DNA of 64,000 nucleotides from Clostridiales bacterium PH28_bin88 (GCA_000987045.1 LAKY01000072.1:1-64000), one strand, 5' to 3'; counted from the first letter of the stretch, positions 36,321-45,431 are shown. Numbers and translations: made by a program. The notes: generated by a model from the letters alone, not told the origin.

Positions 36321-37172
36321 TTATTTGCCGATAGTCGGTTCCGGGGCCTTGGGCACCCCGGGTCTTGGGGTAACCGCTGTGGGAGCTGCCACCACGCGAG
36401 CGGGCTGCCGCTTCTTCCGCAGACCCAGAACCGCAGAGGCAGTCTGACGTTTCAGCAGTTGGACAGCCATCGCCGGATCCACACCCTTGGGGCAGGCTTC
36501 CGCACATGCCCCGGCCATGTGGCACCGCCACATGCCGTGGGCGTTATCAACAATCCTGGTCCGCTCTTCCCTGGCGTCATCCCGGGTATCCGAGTTGTAC
36601 CGGAAGGCTTGCGCCAGCGCCTGCGGACCAAAGAAATTCCGGTCGGTAGCCACGGTAGGACAGGCCGCCAGGCAGATGCCGCATTTCAGGCAATAAGCGA
36701 ACTGCAGGTAGTCCTCCAACTCCCGCGGAGTTTGGCTGTATTCCCGGGTGGGGTTTTCCATCTCTTCCTTGTCCTTGCGTATGATGTAAGGTTTCACTGA
36801 TTTATGCTTCAAAAACATCGGGGTGAGGTCAGGCACCAAGTCCTTAATGATTGGATAGTTGGGCAACGGCTTAATCTCAATCACGTCCGACTCCAGGGAG
36901 AAACTCTGGGTCTGGCAAGCCAACCGCGGGAAACCGTTGATCAACATCCCGCAGGAACCGCAGATACCCATCCGGCAGGAGGCCCGGAAAGAAATGGTCG
37001 GGTCGATCTTTTCCTTGATGTAGATCAGGCAGTCCAGGATAGTCATCCCTGATGCTACTGGGAAGGAGTACTCCTGTAGGTGGGGTGCTTGATCCTTGCC
37101 GGGACTGTACCGTTGTACCTTAAACGTGATCTTCTTAGAAGTTTGTTCGAATAAAATTTCGTTGGGTTCCAC
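36321..37172 (-). CDS. sdhB: Succinate dehydrogenase/fumarate reductase iron-sulfur subunit
   Basis: This 283-aa protein carries three iron-sulfur sites: a [2Fe-2S] motif CRMGICGSCGMLI with its final Cys in RLAC (near residues 64-86), and the two ferredoxin-like sites CLKCGICLAACP and CHMAGACAEACPKG (near 158-220). It transfers electrons between the FAD of SdhA and the quinone at the membrane. The C-terminal ~40 residues are rich in Ala, Pro and Arg and are probably disordered. It starts directly after the second anchor gene. Confidence 0.95.
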   Translation of the reverse strand: MEPNEILFEQTSKKITFKVQRYSPGKDQAPHLQEYSFPVASGMTILDCLIYIKEKIDPTISFRASCRMGICGSCGMLINGFPRLACQTQSFSLESDVIEIKPLPNYPIIKDLVPDLTPMFLKHKSVKPYIIRKDKEEMENPTREYSQTPRELEDYLQFAYCLKCGICLAACPTVATDRNFFGPQALAQAFRYNSDTRDDAREERTRIVDNAHGMWRCHMAGACAEACPKGVDPAMAVQLLKRQTASAVLGLRKKRQPARVVAAPTAVTPRPGVPKAPEPTIGK

Positions 37173-37544
37173 CTAGATTCCCCCCATCTTAAAGGATTGC
37201 AGCAAGATAAAGGTTCCATATACAAAGGCTGCCAGGCCAACCACTACCACAAGACCGGTTACGGTACGGCCGGCACTTTCCCCGTTGGTCACTTCCAGCA
37301 GGATGGCTCTGACCCCGTAGAGCCCATGGTAAAGGGCCACCGCCAGGAAGGCAATATAAAAGAAGGTCCAAAAGGCGCTCCCCGCCCGGGTCATTACCGA
37401 ACTGTATTCCAACACGTCTCCTATTTCCACACCCAGCATGGCCAAGATGCCTTCAAGGTGCAGCATGGCCATGTGCACGCCCAGAAGCACCACCATTACC
37501 ACCGCCGCGGCTATAAAAAGTACCCAGTATTGAGACTCACGCAT
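37173..37544 (-). CDS. sdhD: Succinate dehydrogenase membrane anchor subunit
   Basis: The 123-aa protein has three hydrophobic segments (about residues 7-27, 58-78 and 95-115). The second segment carries AVALYHGLYGVRAIL, whose His fits the haem b ligand of SdhD subunits. It lies between sdhC and sdhB, in the usual anchor position. Anchor subunits diverge quickly, so the identity rests partly on position. Confidence 0.88.
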   Translation of the reverse strand: MRESQYWVLFIAAAVVMVVLLGVHMAMLHLEGILAMLGVEIGDVLEYSSVMTRAGSAFWTFFYIAFLAVALYHGLYGVRAILLEVTNGESAGRTVTGLVVVVGLAAFVYGTFILLQSFKMGGI

Positions 37545-37559
37545 TATTTTACGCCTCCC

Positions 37560-37994
37560 CTATAACACAAAGAAATCCAGGCCGCTGACGACCAGCAGCA
37601 CCGCTACCAGGGCCATTAGCACCCACATTAGGGGTCGCTGTTTCATGACAGAACTAACATAAGGATACTCCTGCCGTTCAGGTTTCCCAATGCCGATCCC
37701 CAGTTCGATCAATACCAGCCGGATGCCGTTTAAGGCATGAAACACAAAAGCTGCCATTACAAGGTACTCGCCAAATTTGAACAGTGGACCGGATACGGCC
37801 GCCATGCTGGCTTCCCACGCCTCAGCCCCATAAATCCTGGCTCCGGTCACGTAAATATGCATGAGCAGATATACAATCAACCCTAAGCCGGAAATCCTGT
37901 GGAGAAAAAACAAGTAGCGTTCAATGCCGTACCTGCCGCCCTTGGCCCATCCGGCTACCCCCAAGTAATTGTCCAGGTGCTTCCTTCTCTCCAT
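37560..37994 (-). CDS. sdhC: Succinate dehydrogenase cytochrome b556 subunit
   Basis: The 144-aa protein has three membrane segments. It begins with positively charged residues and RISGLGLIVYLLMHIYV, the SdhC helix whose His (near residue 47) fits a haem ligand. The second helix contains VFHALNGIRLVLIELG. Four genes sdhA, C, D, B in a row indicate a two-anchor, quinone-linked complex in the cytoplasmic membrane. Confidence 0.92.
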   Translation of the reverse strand: MERRKHLDNYLGVAGWAKGGRYGIERYLFFLHRISGLGLIVYLLMHIYVTGARIYGAEAWEASMAAVSGPLFKFGEYLVMAAFVFHALNGIRLVLIELGIGIGKPERQEYPYVSSVMKQRPLMWVLMALVAVLLVVSGLDFFVL

Positions 37995-38005
37995 ATAAAC
38001 CCCTC

Positions 38006-39724
38006 CTAGTATTTTCTTTCTACCGGTTTCCAGGTAGTGAGGGTTACCGGAATATACTCCAACCTTGGACCCTGCGGGGTGTGGTAGGCCAAGGTGTGTT
38101 TCAGCCAGTTCTCATCGTCACGCTGCGGGTAATCCCGCCGGGCATGCCCGCCGCGGGATTCCTTCCTGACCAGAGCGCCTTCAACAATGACCTCCGACAG
38201 ATCCAGCATGTTCTCCATCTCCAGGTAGGATACCAGGTCGGTGTTGTAAACGTAACCCTTATCTTCCAACGCAGTGAATTGGAACCGCTCTTTCAACTCC
38301 TTCACCTTTTCCAGGGCGGCCTGCAAACCCTCTTCCGTTCTGTAGACGCCCACGTTGGAGTCCATAATATCCCGCAACTCCTGCCGGATAGCGTAGATAC
38401 TCTCCGTCCCTTTCCGCTGAAACAGTTCGTGCATTATCCGGTTTTCTTCCGCTCGGGCCTTGTCCACCGGCACCTCCGGCCGGGCTTTACGGGCCATCGC
38501 ATACTTGGCGGCGTTTTCTCCAGTGATCTTACCCCAAACCAGGCATTCCGCCGTAGAGTTGGTACCCAACCGGTTGGCACCATGCAGGGAAACGCAGGCT
38601 GCCTCACCGGCCACCCAAATCCCCTCTACCGGAGCGGCACCGTCAATGTTCACGTGGATACCGCCCATGGAGTAGTGGGCCACAGGTCGCACAGGGATGG
38701 GCTGGTCAATGGGGTCAATGTTATCAAACTTGATGGTTACTTCCCGGATCAACGGCAAGCGCTCATTGATCTTGTGTGCTCCCAGATGGCGCAGATCCAA
38801 CAGTACGTAGTCCAAGCCGTTAGGACCCTTATACCCGCGTCCGGCCTCGATTTCTGTCATGGAAGAACGGGAAACGATGTCCCGCGGCGCCAGTTCCATC
38901 ATCTTTTCCGCATATTTGCTCATAAACCGCTCACCATGGTTGTTCAGGAGGTAACCTCCCTCACCCCGGGCAGCCTCTGTGATCAAAATGCCGGAGGGAA
39001 CCAACCCGGTGGGGTGGAATTGGACGAATTCCAGGTCTTTTAGCGGCAGGCCTGCCCGGTAGGCAATCGCCATCCCGTCCCCGGTGACAGTATGGGAATA
39101 AGTGGTGAAGCCATAGATTCGGCACGCTCCACCGGTAGCAATAATCAGCGCCTTGGCGTTAAAGGTTGCGAATGTACCGCTACCCAAGTCCACCGCGGTA
39201 AAACCCCGGAAGGTACCGTCCTCAATCAACAGGGAAGTAGCCATCCACTCGTCGTACCTGGTTACATCCGCGTATTTCTGCAGGGTATCGTAAAGCGCTT
39301 GCATTTCGAAAAAACCAGTCTTGTCGGCCGCAAAAACCGCTCGAGGAAAACTGTGACCGCCAAACGGGCGGGATTCCAGGGAACCGTCGGCCCGGCGAGT
39401 CCAGGGAATGCCCCAATGGTCTAGCTGTAACACTTCACCTGGCATGGTGTGAACAAACCGGTCCACTACATCCTGGTCTGCCAGGAAATCGCTACCCTTT
39501 ACCGTATCCCAGGCATGCAGTTCGTAACTGTCCCCTTCTTCCTGCTTAAGTACTACCCCGGTGCCTCCTTCCGCACACACGGAATGGGCCCGCATCAGCT
39601 GGGTCTTGGCCAGGATAGCGATATCCAGCCTTCCATCACTTGCCCTGGCGGCTTCCAGGGCAGCCCGTAGACCGGCCAAACCTGACCCCATAATAATTAA
39701 GTCGTGGGAAATGGTTTCCATCAA
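38006..39724 (-). CDS. sdhA: Succinate dehydrogenase/fumarate reductase flavoprotein subunit
   Basis: This 572-aa protein contains the FAD-binding GSGLAGLRAALEAA at the start, the covalent FAD histidine in RAHSVCAEGGTG, and the catalytic stretch EAARGEGGYLLNNHGERFM. It oxidises succinate or reduces fumarate; the direction is not clear from sequence. A sigma-54 promoter lies ~100 bases upstream, so the operon may be controlled by an enhancer-binding protein. The start has a GGGGGGC sequence upstream. Confidence 0.95.
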   Translation of the reverse strand: MMETISHDLIIMGSGLAGLRAALEAARASDGRLDIAILAKTQLMRAHSVCAEGGTGVVLKQEEGDSYELHAWDTVKGSDFLADQDVVDRFVHTMPGEVLQLDHWGIPWTRRADGSLESRPFGGHSFPRAVFAADKTGFFEMQALYDTLQKYADVTRYDEWMATSLLIEDGTFRGFTAVDLGSGTFATFNAKALIIATGGACRIYGFTTYSHTVTGDGMAIAYRAGLPLKDLEFVQFHPTGLVPSGILITEAARGEGGYLLNNHGERFMSKYAEKMMELAPRDIVSRSSMTEIEAGRGYKGPNGLDYVLLDLRHLGAHKINERLPLIREVTIKFDNIDPIDQPIPVRPVAHYSMGGIHVNIDGAAPVEGIWVAGEAACVSLHGANRLGTNSTAECLVWGKITGENAAKYAMARKARPEVPVDKARAEENRIMHELFQRKGTESIYAIRQELRDIMDSNVGVYRTEEGLQAALEKVKELKERFQFTALEDKGYVYNTDLVSYLEMENMLDLSEVIVEGALVRKESRGGHARRDYPQRDDENWLKHTLAYHTPQGPRLEYIPVTLTTWKPVERKY

Positions 39725-39820
39725 TTAAGCCCCCCATTCGCTCTGAAAAAGTATCATGTCATTCACAAAGACACTCTATTTTGTTATAGGATGCTCACCT
39801 CCCATATCCTAAAAAATACA

Positions 39821-39837
39821 TGCAAAGTTGGTGCCAA
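39821..39837 (-). promoter_or_regulatory. Sigma-54 promoter of the sdh operon
   Basis: On the minus strand TTGGCACCAACTTTGCA matches the sigma-54 consensus TGGCACG-N4-TTGCW. The GG and GC pairs are ten bases apart, as required. The -12 element lies ~98 bases upstream of the sdhA start. No sigma-54 regulator gene is next to it; the nearest one in the window is at 62413. Confidence 0.75.
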
Positions 39838-40189
39838 CTAAAAAGTTAATTTTTTAGGCTGAATCCCTTAAAAGGCAAAATGACATCCCGCGTATTTGCT
39901 GTAAATTCTGAGGTTTTAATAAGTAAAGTTAGCTTGAAATTACAATTTTTATAATATCGTTAATACAAACTTGCACCTAAAGATTATTGTAACAGCCGAC
40001 TTGTGGCATGTCCAGTTTTAAGTTTTAGAAGTTTTCTATGATTTATAAGCCTCCCGGCCCATAATTTGTTTGACTCTCGCATAATTGTATTTTACTATTT
40101 AAGCTAAGAGCGAAGGTTTCATCCCTTTGGTGAAGGGGTTTAAGAAACGGCTTAAGCTTCAAGTCGGCTCGCGATAAAGGAGAAAAACG
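39838..40189. other. AT-rich intergenic region between sdh operon and NUDIX gene
   Basis: These 350 bases separate divergent units. They should hold enhancer sites for the sigma-54 promoter and the promoter of the NUDIX gene, and they are AT-rich. I see no clear inverted repeat or -35/-10 pair that I would assign. Confidence 0.4.
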
Positions 40190-40762
40190 ATGTACGTCAC
40201 TAAAGAAAAGATTGAGCTGATCGAACACAAATTCGGTACACCTTCCGTCATAACTCTGGCCCAGGAAATAGGTTTAGACGAAATGTCCATGCTACTGGGG
40301 AGTCAAAAAAACGGGCGCGCCCATGACATTACCTTTTTTATCTTCAATGACGAGAGACAAGTAGCCCTCATCCGCAAGCCTTTCCACCCCCCTGGGGTGT
40401 ACCGGGCGCCCAGTGGCGGTCTCGAGCCGGGGGAAGATTTTGAATCCGGTGCCCTCCGAGAAGCCTGGGAAGAAACGGGTTTATCCATCCGTCTCGAAAA
40501 ATATCTCTTACGCGTCCACGTTATTTTTACCGGGGGCGGTCACCATGTACCCTGGATAAGCCACGTTTTTACGGCCAGCCGGGTTGAAGGGACTCTGTCC
40601 CCGGTAGACACCCATGAGATTGCCGAAGCAAGGTATGGCACTTTAGAAGAGTTGCAGGGCCCCATCCGCAATAGCCTACTGGCTACGGGGAAGGGTCTGT
40701 TGCGCTACCGGGTCTCGCTCACGGATCATGTGGTAAGGATGCTGGGAGGCATGTTAAAATAA
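40190..40762 (+). CDS. NUDIX hydrolase
   Basis: This 190-aa protein has the NUDIX box: GGLEPGEDFESGALREAWEE with the following TG (near residues 82-103; GX5EX7REUXEEXGU), which binds metal and cleaves nucleoside diphosphates linked to another group. The first ~45 residues have no clear match. The substrate cannot be told from the sequence. AAGGAG precedes the ATG. A small zinc-ribbon gene follows by 43 bases. Confidence 0.9.
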   Translation: MYVTKEKIELIEHKFGTPSVITLAQEIGLDEMSMLLGSQKNGRAHDITFFIFNDERQVALIRKPFHPPGVYRAPSGGLEPGEDFESGALREAWEETGLSIRLEKYLLRVHVIFTGGGHHVPWISHVFTASRVEGTLSPVDTHEIAEARYGTLEELQGPIRNSLLATGKGLLRYRVSLTDHVVRMLGGMLK

Positions 40763-40805
40763 GGAGGGCACTATCGGTATCAAATCAAGGAAAGGAGATG
40801 GACTC

Positions 40806-40949
40806 ATGGTTAAGCTGGCCTGCCCTGTATGCTTGAATGAAGTGGATTTGCCGGATGAGATTAAGGAGGGCGATACCCTGCAATGCCCGTACTGTTATGC
40901 CGAATTCAGGCTGGTAAAACAAGAAGGAGAATGGGCCGCGTCGCTGTAA
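40806..40949 (+). CDS. Small zinc-ribbon protein, 47 aa
   Basis: The product is MVKLACPVCLNEVDLPDEIK followed by EGDTLQCPYCYAEFRLV and a short tail. The CPVC and CPYC pairs form a four-cysteine zinc ribbon. The strand-turn pattern and acidic content resemble LysW-type amino-group carrier proteins, but the C-terminal Glu that carries the substrate in LysW is absent here (the protein ends WAASL). AAGGAGATG gives a strong ribosome site. Function is unknown; a small metal-binding regulator or adaptor is possible. Confidence 0.72.
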   Translation: MVKLACPVCLNEVDLPDEIKEGDTLQCPYCYAEFRLVKQEGEWAASL

Positions 40950-41022
40950 CTTGTGGTAGCCTACCTTTTCCAAAGGAATCAACCGAACTCCTGTAGAATA
41001 TAATGTTAGGGTAGAATACTTG

Positions 41023-41039
41023 ATCAACCTGGAGTTGAT
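41023..41039 (+). promoter_or_regulatory. Hairpin holding the mgtC-like ribosome site
   Basis: ATCAAC and GTTGAT form a 6-bp stem with the loop CTGGA, three bases before the ATG at 41043. The likely ribosome site TGGAG sits in the loop and its edge. Folding could affect translation. This is a weak, short hairpin. Confidence 0.35.
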
Positions 41040-41042
41040 TGC

Positions 41043-41864
41043 ATGTCCTGGGAGTTACAGTTGACCATAGCGTTCCGTTTAATCATGTCATTCTTTCTTG
41101 GCGCTCTTGTGGGTCTGGAACGAACTTCCCAACAAAAACCGGCGGGATCACGCACCCATGCCCTGGTCTGCCTGGCCTCCACACTCTTCATGACCGTCTC
41201 CATCTACGGCTTCCCGGATATGCCGGGGCCCAAGGACCCAGCCCGCATCGCCGCCCAGGTGGTGACCGGCATGGGCTTTATCGGAGCAGGTACTATCTGG
41301 AAAGAGGGTTCCTGGGTGCGGGGGCTTACCACCGCCACCACCCTGTGGATTGCCAGTGCCCTGGGCTTGGCTATCGGTGCGGGTCTTTACGTACCGGCAC
41401 TGGTTTCCATAGCCTTGGCCTACATCGGCCTCCAGTTTTACACCCTTAAACGCCTCTTTACCGGTAAGGACGAATGGGCTGACGTGATGGAAGCCTTTGA
41501 ACGGTTGGATTTGGCAAGTTTAAAGGGTAGCTTGGAGAATATCTTCGCCACTCCCATCACCTTTTCTACCTTTAACTATTCCGATCCCTACCTGGTTTCG
41601 TTTTCTTTTCAGAAAAGTTTACCCGATCCGTTTACCCTCACTCTTTCCTTCAAGGAGAAAACCGTAAGCATCGTCCTTTTGTATATCCCCGAAAGTTTAA
41701 GAGGTAAGAGGTTGGCCAGTTCTGTGATTCAATCCTTGATCCAGTGGTCCCGTATACATGGGTTTGAACTGATTAACCTGACCTCAAAGCAACACATTGA
41801 ACCGCTTTGGGTGAAGTCCGGATTTCAACCCTTGGGTGGGAACATGTACAGCCTGAAACTCTAG
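41043..41864 (+). CDS. MgtC/SapB-family membrane protein with acetyltransferase-like tail
   Basis: This 273-aa protein begins with the MgtC/SapB membrane domain: FFLGALVGLERTSQ, the Gly-rich VTGMGFIGAGTIWKEG and GLTTATTLWIASALGLAIGAG, with about four hydrophobic segments up to residue ~140. The last ~60 residues (RGKRLASSVIQSLIQW, then LWVKSGFQPLGGNMY) look like the C-terminal half of a GNAT acetyltransferase; the middle ~70 residues are unassigned. Many MgtC proteins have a small C-terminal domain, so this could be a diverged one. The role (ion or osmotic stress) is known only in part for the family. Confidence 0.82.
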   Translation: MSWELQLTIAFRLIMSFFLGALVGLERTSQQKPAGSRTHALVCLASTLFMTVSIYGFPDMPGPKDPARIAAQVVTGMGFIGAGTIWKEGSWVRGLTTATTLWIASALGLAIGAGLYVPALVSIALAYIGLQFYTLKRLFTGKDEWADVMEAFERLDLASLKGSLENIFATPITFSTFNYSDPYLVSFSFQKSLPDPFTLTLSFKEKTVSIVLLYIPESLRGKRLASSVIQSLIQWSRIHGFELINLTSKQHIEPLWVKSGFQPLGGNMYSLKL

Positions 41865-41881
41865 CACGCGCTTGGTAACAA

Positions 41882-43138
41882 CTATTCTAAATCACCGGAT
41901 AGAAAACGCCAAAGCAAGGTTAGGGCGCTCTGGGCGGAGCGCTCTTTCACTTCCACCCGCTGGCCCATGAATAACTCACGCCGAATTTTTACCTTGCCCT
42001 GGAAGTCCAGAGCTAGGTAAACCAAACCTACCGGTTTTTCCGGTGTTGCACCTCCCGGACCGGCAATACCCGTAATCCCGACTCCCAGGTCTGTGCCGGC
42101 AATGAGACGAATGCCCGTAGCCATGGCTGAGGCTACTTCGGGACTAACCGCTCCAAACCTGCTAAGCAACTCTTCGTCCACTCGCAATATGTTTACTTTC
42201 CACCGGTTATCATAGGCCACCACGCCAAGTTTAAAGTAGGCCGAACTCCCGGGGATGTTGGTCAAGCGGTGGGCCAGTAACCCTCCGGTACAAGATTCCG
42301 CTGCCCCCAGTGTCAGACCCTTTTTTACCAGGAGGCCACCCACTACCCCCTCAAGGGTTTCCTGATCGACGCCATAGATATTCCTGGCCAGGCGTTCCCG
42401 TAACTTGCTTTCCAATTCCGCGATCAGGGCGTCGGCTTCCGGTACTCCTGGTGCCTTGGCCGTGATCCGCAGGTGTACCTCACCGGGTTTAGCGGTGGGT
42501 GCCAGGGTTGGGTTGGCACTCCCCAGCAGGTCCTTGACCCGTTCTTCCAACATGGACTCTCCCACACCGATGATCTTTAACACCCGCGACCGGATCACCG
42601 CGTCCTGTCCGCGGTTTACCTTTACCAGGTAAGGTAGTAACTGCTCTGAAACCATCAACCGGAATTCCCTTGGGGGTCCCGGTAGAAGTACAAAGGTCTT
42701 GCCTTCATGCTCCAGCAACAAGCCAGGAGCTGTACCGATGGGGTTTGGCAGGATCATTCCTTCCCGAGGAACCAGGGCCTGTTTCCGGTTATTTTCCGGC
42801 ATAGGGTAGCCCCGCCGCTCAAAAAACTGCCTCAGCACGGCCATTACCTCCGGATCCTCCTCCAGTGGAACCCCAAGGGCCTCGGCCAACGCCTCCCGGG
42901 AAAGGTCATCCTCGGTTGGGCCAAGTCCTCCTCCAACAATCACCAGGTCGCTCCGCCCTTGTGCCTGCCTGATAGTGGAAACCAGCCTGGCCAGGTTGTC
43001 CCCGACAGTAACATGATAATACACATCGATGCCAATTGCCGCCAGTTCCTTGGATAGATACTGCGCGTTGGTATTGACGATCTGCCCTAAAAGGAGTTCA
43101 GTGCCGGTAAATACCAATTCAGCCTTCAAAGTCTTCAC
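41882..43138 (-). CDS. cinA: CinA-like NMN deamidase / competence-damage protein
   Basis: This 418-aa protein has the MoaB/MogA-like N-terminal domain (VFTGTELLLGQIVNTNAQYL, and GGLGPTEDDLSREALAEALG) and the C-terminal CinA deamidase domain (LGAAESCTGGLLAHRLTNIPGSSAYF, GITGIAGPGG). The C-terminal domain releases ammonia from nicotinamide mononucleotide or related compounds and recycles NAD. Length and both domains are standard. Confidence 0.94.
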   Translation of the reverse strand: MKTLKAELVFTGTELLLGQIVNTNAQYLSKELAAIGIDVYYHVTVGDNLARLVSTIRQAQGRSDLVIVGGGLGPTEDDLSREALAEALGVPLEEDPEVMAVLRQFFERRGYPMPENNRKQALVPREGMILPNPIGTAPGLLLEHEGKTFVLLPGPPREFRLMVSEQLLPYLVKVNRGQDAVIRSRVLKIIGVGESMLEERVKDLLGSANPTLAPTAKPGEVHLRITAKAPGVPEADALIAELESKLRERLARNIYGVDQETLEGVVGGLLVKKGLTLGAAESCTGGLLAHRLTNIPGSSAYFKLGVVAYDNRWKVNILRVDEELLSRFGAVSPEVASAMATGIRLIAGTDLGVGITGIAGPGGATPEKPVGLVYLALDFQGKVKIRRELFMGQRVEVKERSAQSALTLLWRFLSGDLE

Positions 43139-43253
43139 CCTTTTCCCGCTGCTTTCTGTTACTTACAGTATTATACCATAGTGAGGCTTTTCCTGTTGGG
43201 ATGTCACTGGACATTCGTTCCAAAGAATGTTAGAATTTTTTTGCTTTCGATAA

Positions 43254-44732
43254 ATGTTTCGTGGGGAAGGGTGTGGTTGGCTTTTGAGCAGAGGATATTC
43301 TTTAAAACCTTTAAAAATTGATTACAAGTGGAGGGTGCTGGCTACGGTGGCTATCGGTACTTTTATGTCTCCCTTGGATGCCAGCGTAGTCAACATCGCG
43401 TTGCCTTCCATTTCACAATACTTTAATGCCGCCATCCCAACTGTTCAGTGGGTGGTGCTATCGTACCTGCTGGTTATCAGCAGCCTCCTTTTGACCTACG
43501 GGCGGCTGGGCGATATGGTAGGGCATAAACCAGTATACCTTACCGGGTTTGTGATATTTACCGCCGGCTCCATTTTTTGCGCCATTTCACCCACCATTGG
43601 TTTCCTGATCGCCGCCAGGGGCATCCAGGCTTTGGGGGCAGGCATGATGATGGCTATCGGTCCCGCTCTCGTCACGTCCGCGTTTCCACCCGCCGAACGG
43701 GGGAAAGCCCTGGGCATTGTCGGCATGACCGTGGCCTCAGCTCTGGCGGTGGGACCCACTGTGGGCGGTTTGCTGGTCACCTCTTTCGGCTGGCCATCCA
43801 TCTTCTTGATTAACCTTCCCATCGGCATCGCCGGGATAACTTTGGCTGCCAAGGTGTTGAAACGAACAGAAACTCCCGGGGGCCAGAGATTTGATATATG
43901 GGGCGCCATCACCGCCTTCCTGGCCTTGATGTCACTCCTGCTGGCCCTTACCCGCGGTTCGACCTGGGGCTGGCAGTCTCCACCGATCGTGATCCTGGCC
44001 GCAGCCTTCCTGCTCTTGCTGGCGCTGTTCATCATTCTGGAACAGAGGGTTAATCAGCCGATGATGGACTTAAGCCTTTTTTCCATCAGGCTGTTCTCCG
44101 CTGCCAACGCCTCGGCACTGTTGAACTACATGGCGCAGTTTTCCGTTATTTTCCTCCTGCCTTTTTTCCTCCAGCAGGTCCGGCAGCTGCCGGCCTCCCG
44201 GGCCGGCCTGCTGCTGACGCCTCTCCCGCTGGTGGTATTGCTGGTGGCTCCGGTTAGCGGCGCCCTGTCCGACCGCATCGGTTCCCGTACCCTCAGTTCC
44301 ACAGGGATGGCCATTACCACTGCCGGCCTCTACTTTTTGAGTCGCTTACAGGAAGGCTCCGGGGATCTGAGCGTTATATTTCCCCTGGCCCTTGTGGGAT
44401 TGGGCTCAGGCTTATTCCAGTCACCCAACAGCAGCGCGATCATGGGTTGTGTGCCTAAAAACCGGCTGGGGATTGCCTCCGGCACCCTGGCGAGCATGCG
44501 AAACATCGGGATGGTAATGGGCATCGCCCTGAGCGGGGCGGTGTTTGACAGCCGCTTCGCCGTGCACACCGCCCGGCTGATTAACGGCGGCTTGACAGGC
44601 GAGGCTCTCCAGGCCAGGGCCTTTGTGCTCTCCTTGCAAGACGCCTACTTGGTGGCTGCCATGCTGGCTTTGATCGGTGTGCTTACCTCTGTTGTCCGGG
44701 GGAGCAGCAGTCCCGTGCAATCCAAGAACTGA
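43254..44732 (+). CDS. MFS drug-resistance exporter (EmrB/QacA, DHA2 family)
   Basis: This ~490-aa membrane protein has about 14 hydrophobic segments. Typical DHA2 motifs are LDASVVNIALPSI at the first helix, YGRLGDMVGHKP between helices 2 and 3, and the GPTVGGLL motif near helix 5. It probably exports small hydrophobic compounds using the proton gradient. The start is unsure: an ATG at 43254 lacks a ribosome site, and a TTG at 43284 would give MSRGYSLKPL. It is alone on its strand between cinA and an acetyltransferase. Confidence 0.9.
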   Translation: MFRGEGCGWLLSRGYSLKPLKIDYKWRVLATVAIGTFMSPLDASVVNIALPSISQYFNAAIPTVQWVVLSYLLVISSLLLTYGRLGDMVGHKPVYLTGFVIFTAGSIFCAISPTIGFLIAARGIQALGAGMMMAIGPALVTSAFPPAERGKALGIVGMTVASALAVGPTVGGLLVTSFGWPSIFLINLPIGIAGITLAAKVLKRTETPGGQRFDIWGAITAFLALMSLLLALTRGSTWGWQSPPIVILAAAFLLLLALFIILEQRVNQPMMDLSLFSIRLFSAANASALLNYMAQFSVIFLLPFFLQQVRQLPASRAGLLLTPLPLVVLLVAPVSGALSDRIGSRTLSSTGMAITTAGLYFLSRLQEGSGDLSVIFPLALVGLGSGLFQSPNSSAIMGCVPKNRLGIASGTLASMRNIGMVMGIALSGAVFDSRFAVHTARLINGGLTGEALQARAFVLSLQDAYLVAAMLALIGVLTSVVRGSSSPVQSKN

Positions 44733-44771
44733 AGAACTAGTCCTGGATCCCAAGACCAATCTGTTCCTCTT

Positions 44772-45299
44772 TTATTTCACCGCCCAGCGGGGGATATCCA
44801 CCAGCGGAATCTCCTGATGCTCGTCCTGAACCGCCGGCTGAACCGGCGTTAAGTAGCGCATCACCGCAATTTCGTCGCAGGAATGAAACTTGTCACAGTA
44901 AATACACTCCTTCCAAACCTTTTGGGGGAGGATTTCTTTCTTGACTACTTGAAAACCGCATTTTTCGAAGAACTCCTGCTGGTAAGTGAAGGCAAACAGC
45001 CGGCCAATACCCAGTTGACCAGCCTCTTCCATCATAAATTCCACCAGTCCCCTGCCAATCCCTTCCCTGGTTTGTTCCGGCATCACCGCTAACGACCGTA
45101 TCTCCGCCAAATCGTTCCACAGGATATGAAGTCCGCTGGTTCCTACCACCCGCCCCTGGCTTTCGGCCACAACAAAGTCGCGGACGCTTTCATACAGCAC
45201 CATCATGGGACGCCTCAACATCAATCCCTTTGCCGCGTAGTCGTTGATCAGCCAGTGAATCTGGGGAATATCAGCCATGGTAGCCTTACGATATTTCAT
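44772..45299 (-). CDS. GNAT acetyltransferase, N-acetylglutamate synthase-like
   Basis: This 175-aa protein has a GNAT fold with the acetyl-CoA motif PEQTREGIGRGLVEFMMEEA (near 78-97) and FEKCGFQVV. The AEIRSLAV stretch and the C-terminal VWKECIYCDKFHSCDE, with its cysteines, match the short ArgA-like N-acetylglutamate synthases of Gram-positive bacteria that start arginine synthesis. No other arg genes lie nearby. Confidence 0.82.
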   Translation of the reverse strand: MKYRKATMADIPQIHWLINDYAAKGLMLRRPMMVLYESVRDFVVAESQGRVVGTSGLHILWNDLAEIRSLAVMPEQTREGIGRGLVEFMMEEAGQLGIGRLFAFTYQQEFFEKCGFQVVKKEILPQKVWKECIYCDKFHSCDEIAVMRYLTPVQPAVQDEHQEIPLVDIPRWAVK

Positions 45300-45431
45300 C
45301 GGTTTTTTCGCCCCTCCGGTTTAGTTGTCTCATTGCCCCTCTGCATTGAGCAAGGTTCTTTGGATAAGTATAACTGTGTCTGTATATTTATGCAATATGT
45401 CTTGAAGTTTTTTCTTCGCTTAAGAAAAGCC

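Noticed and set aside
43211-43230. Inverted repeat ACATTC-N8-GAATGT between cinA and the MFS exporter
   Set aside because: Only 6 bp, no known regulator matches it, and no regulator gene is adjacent. It could be an operator, but I cannot support it.
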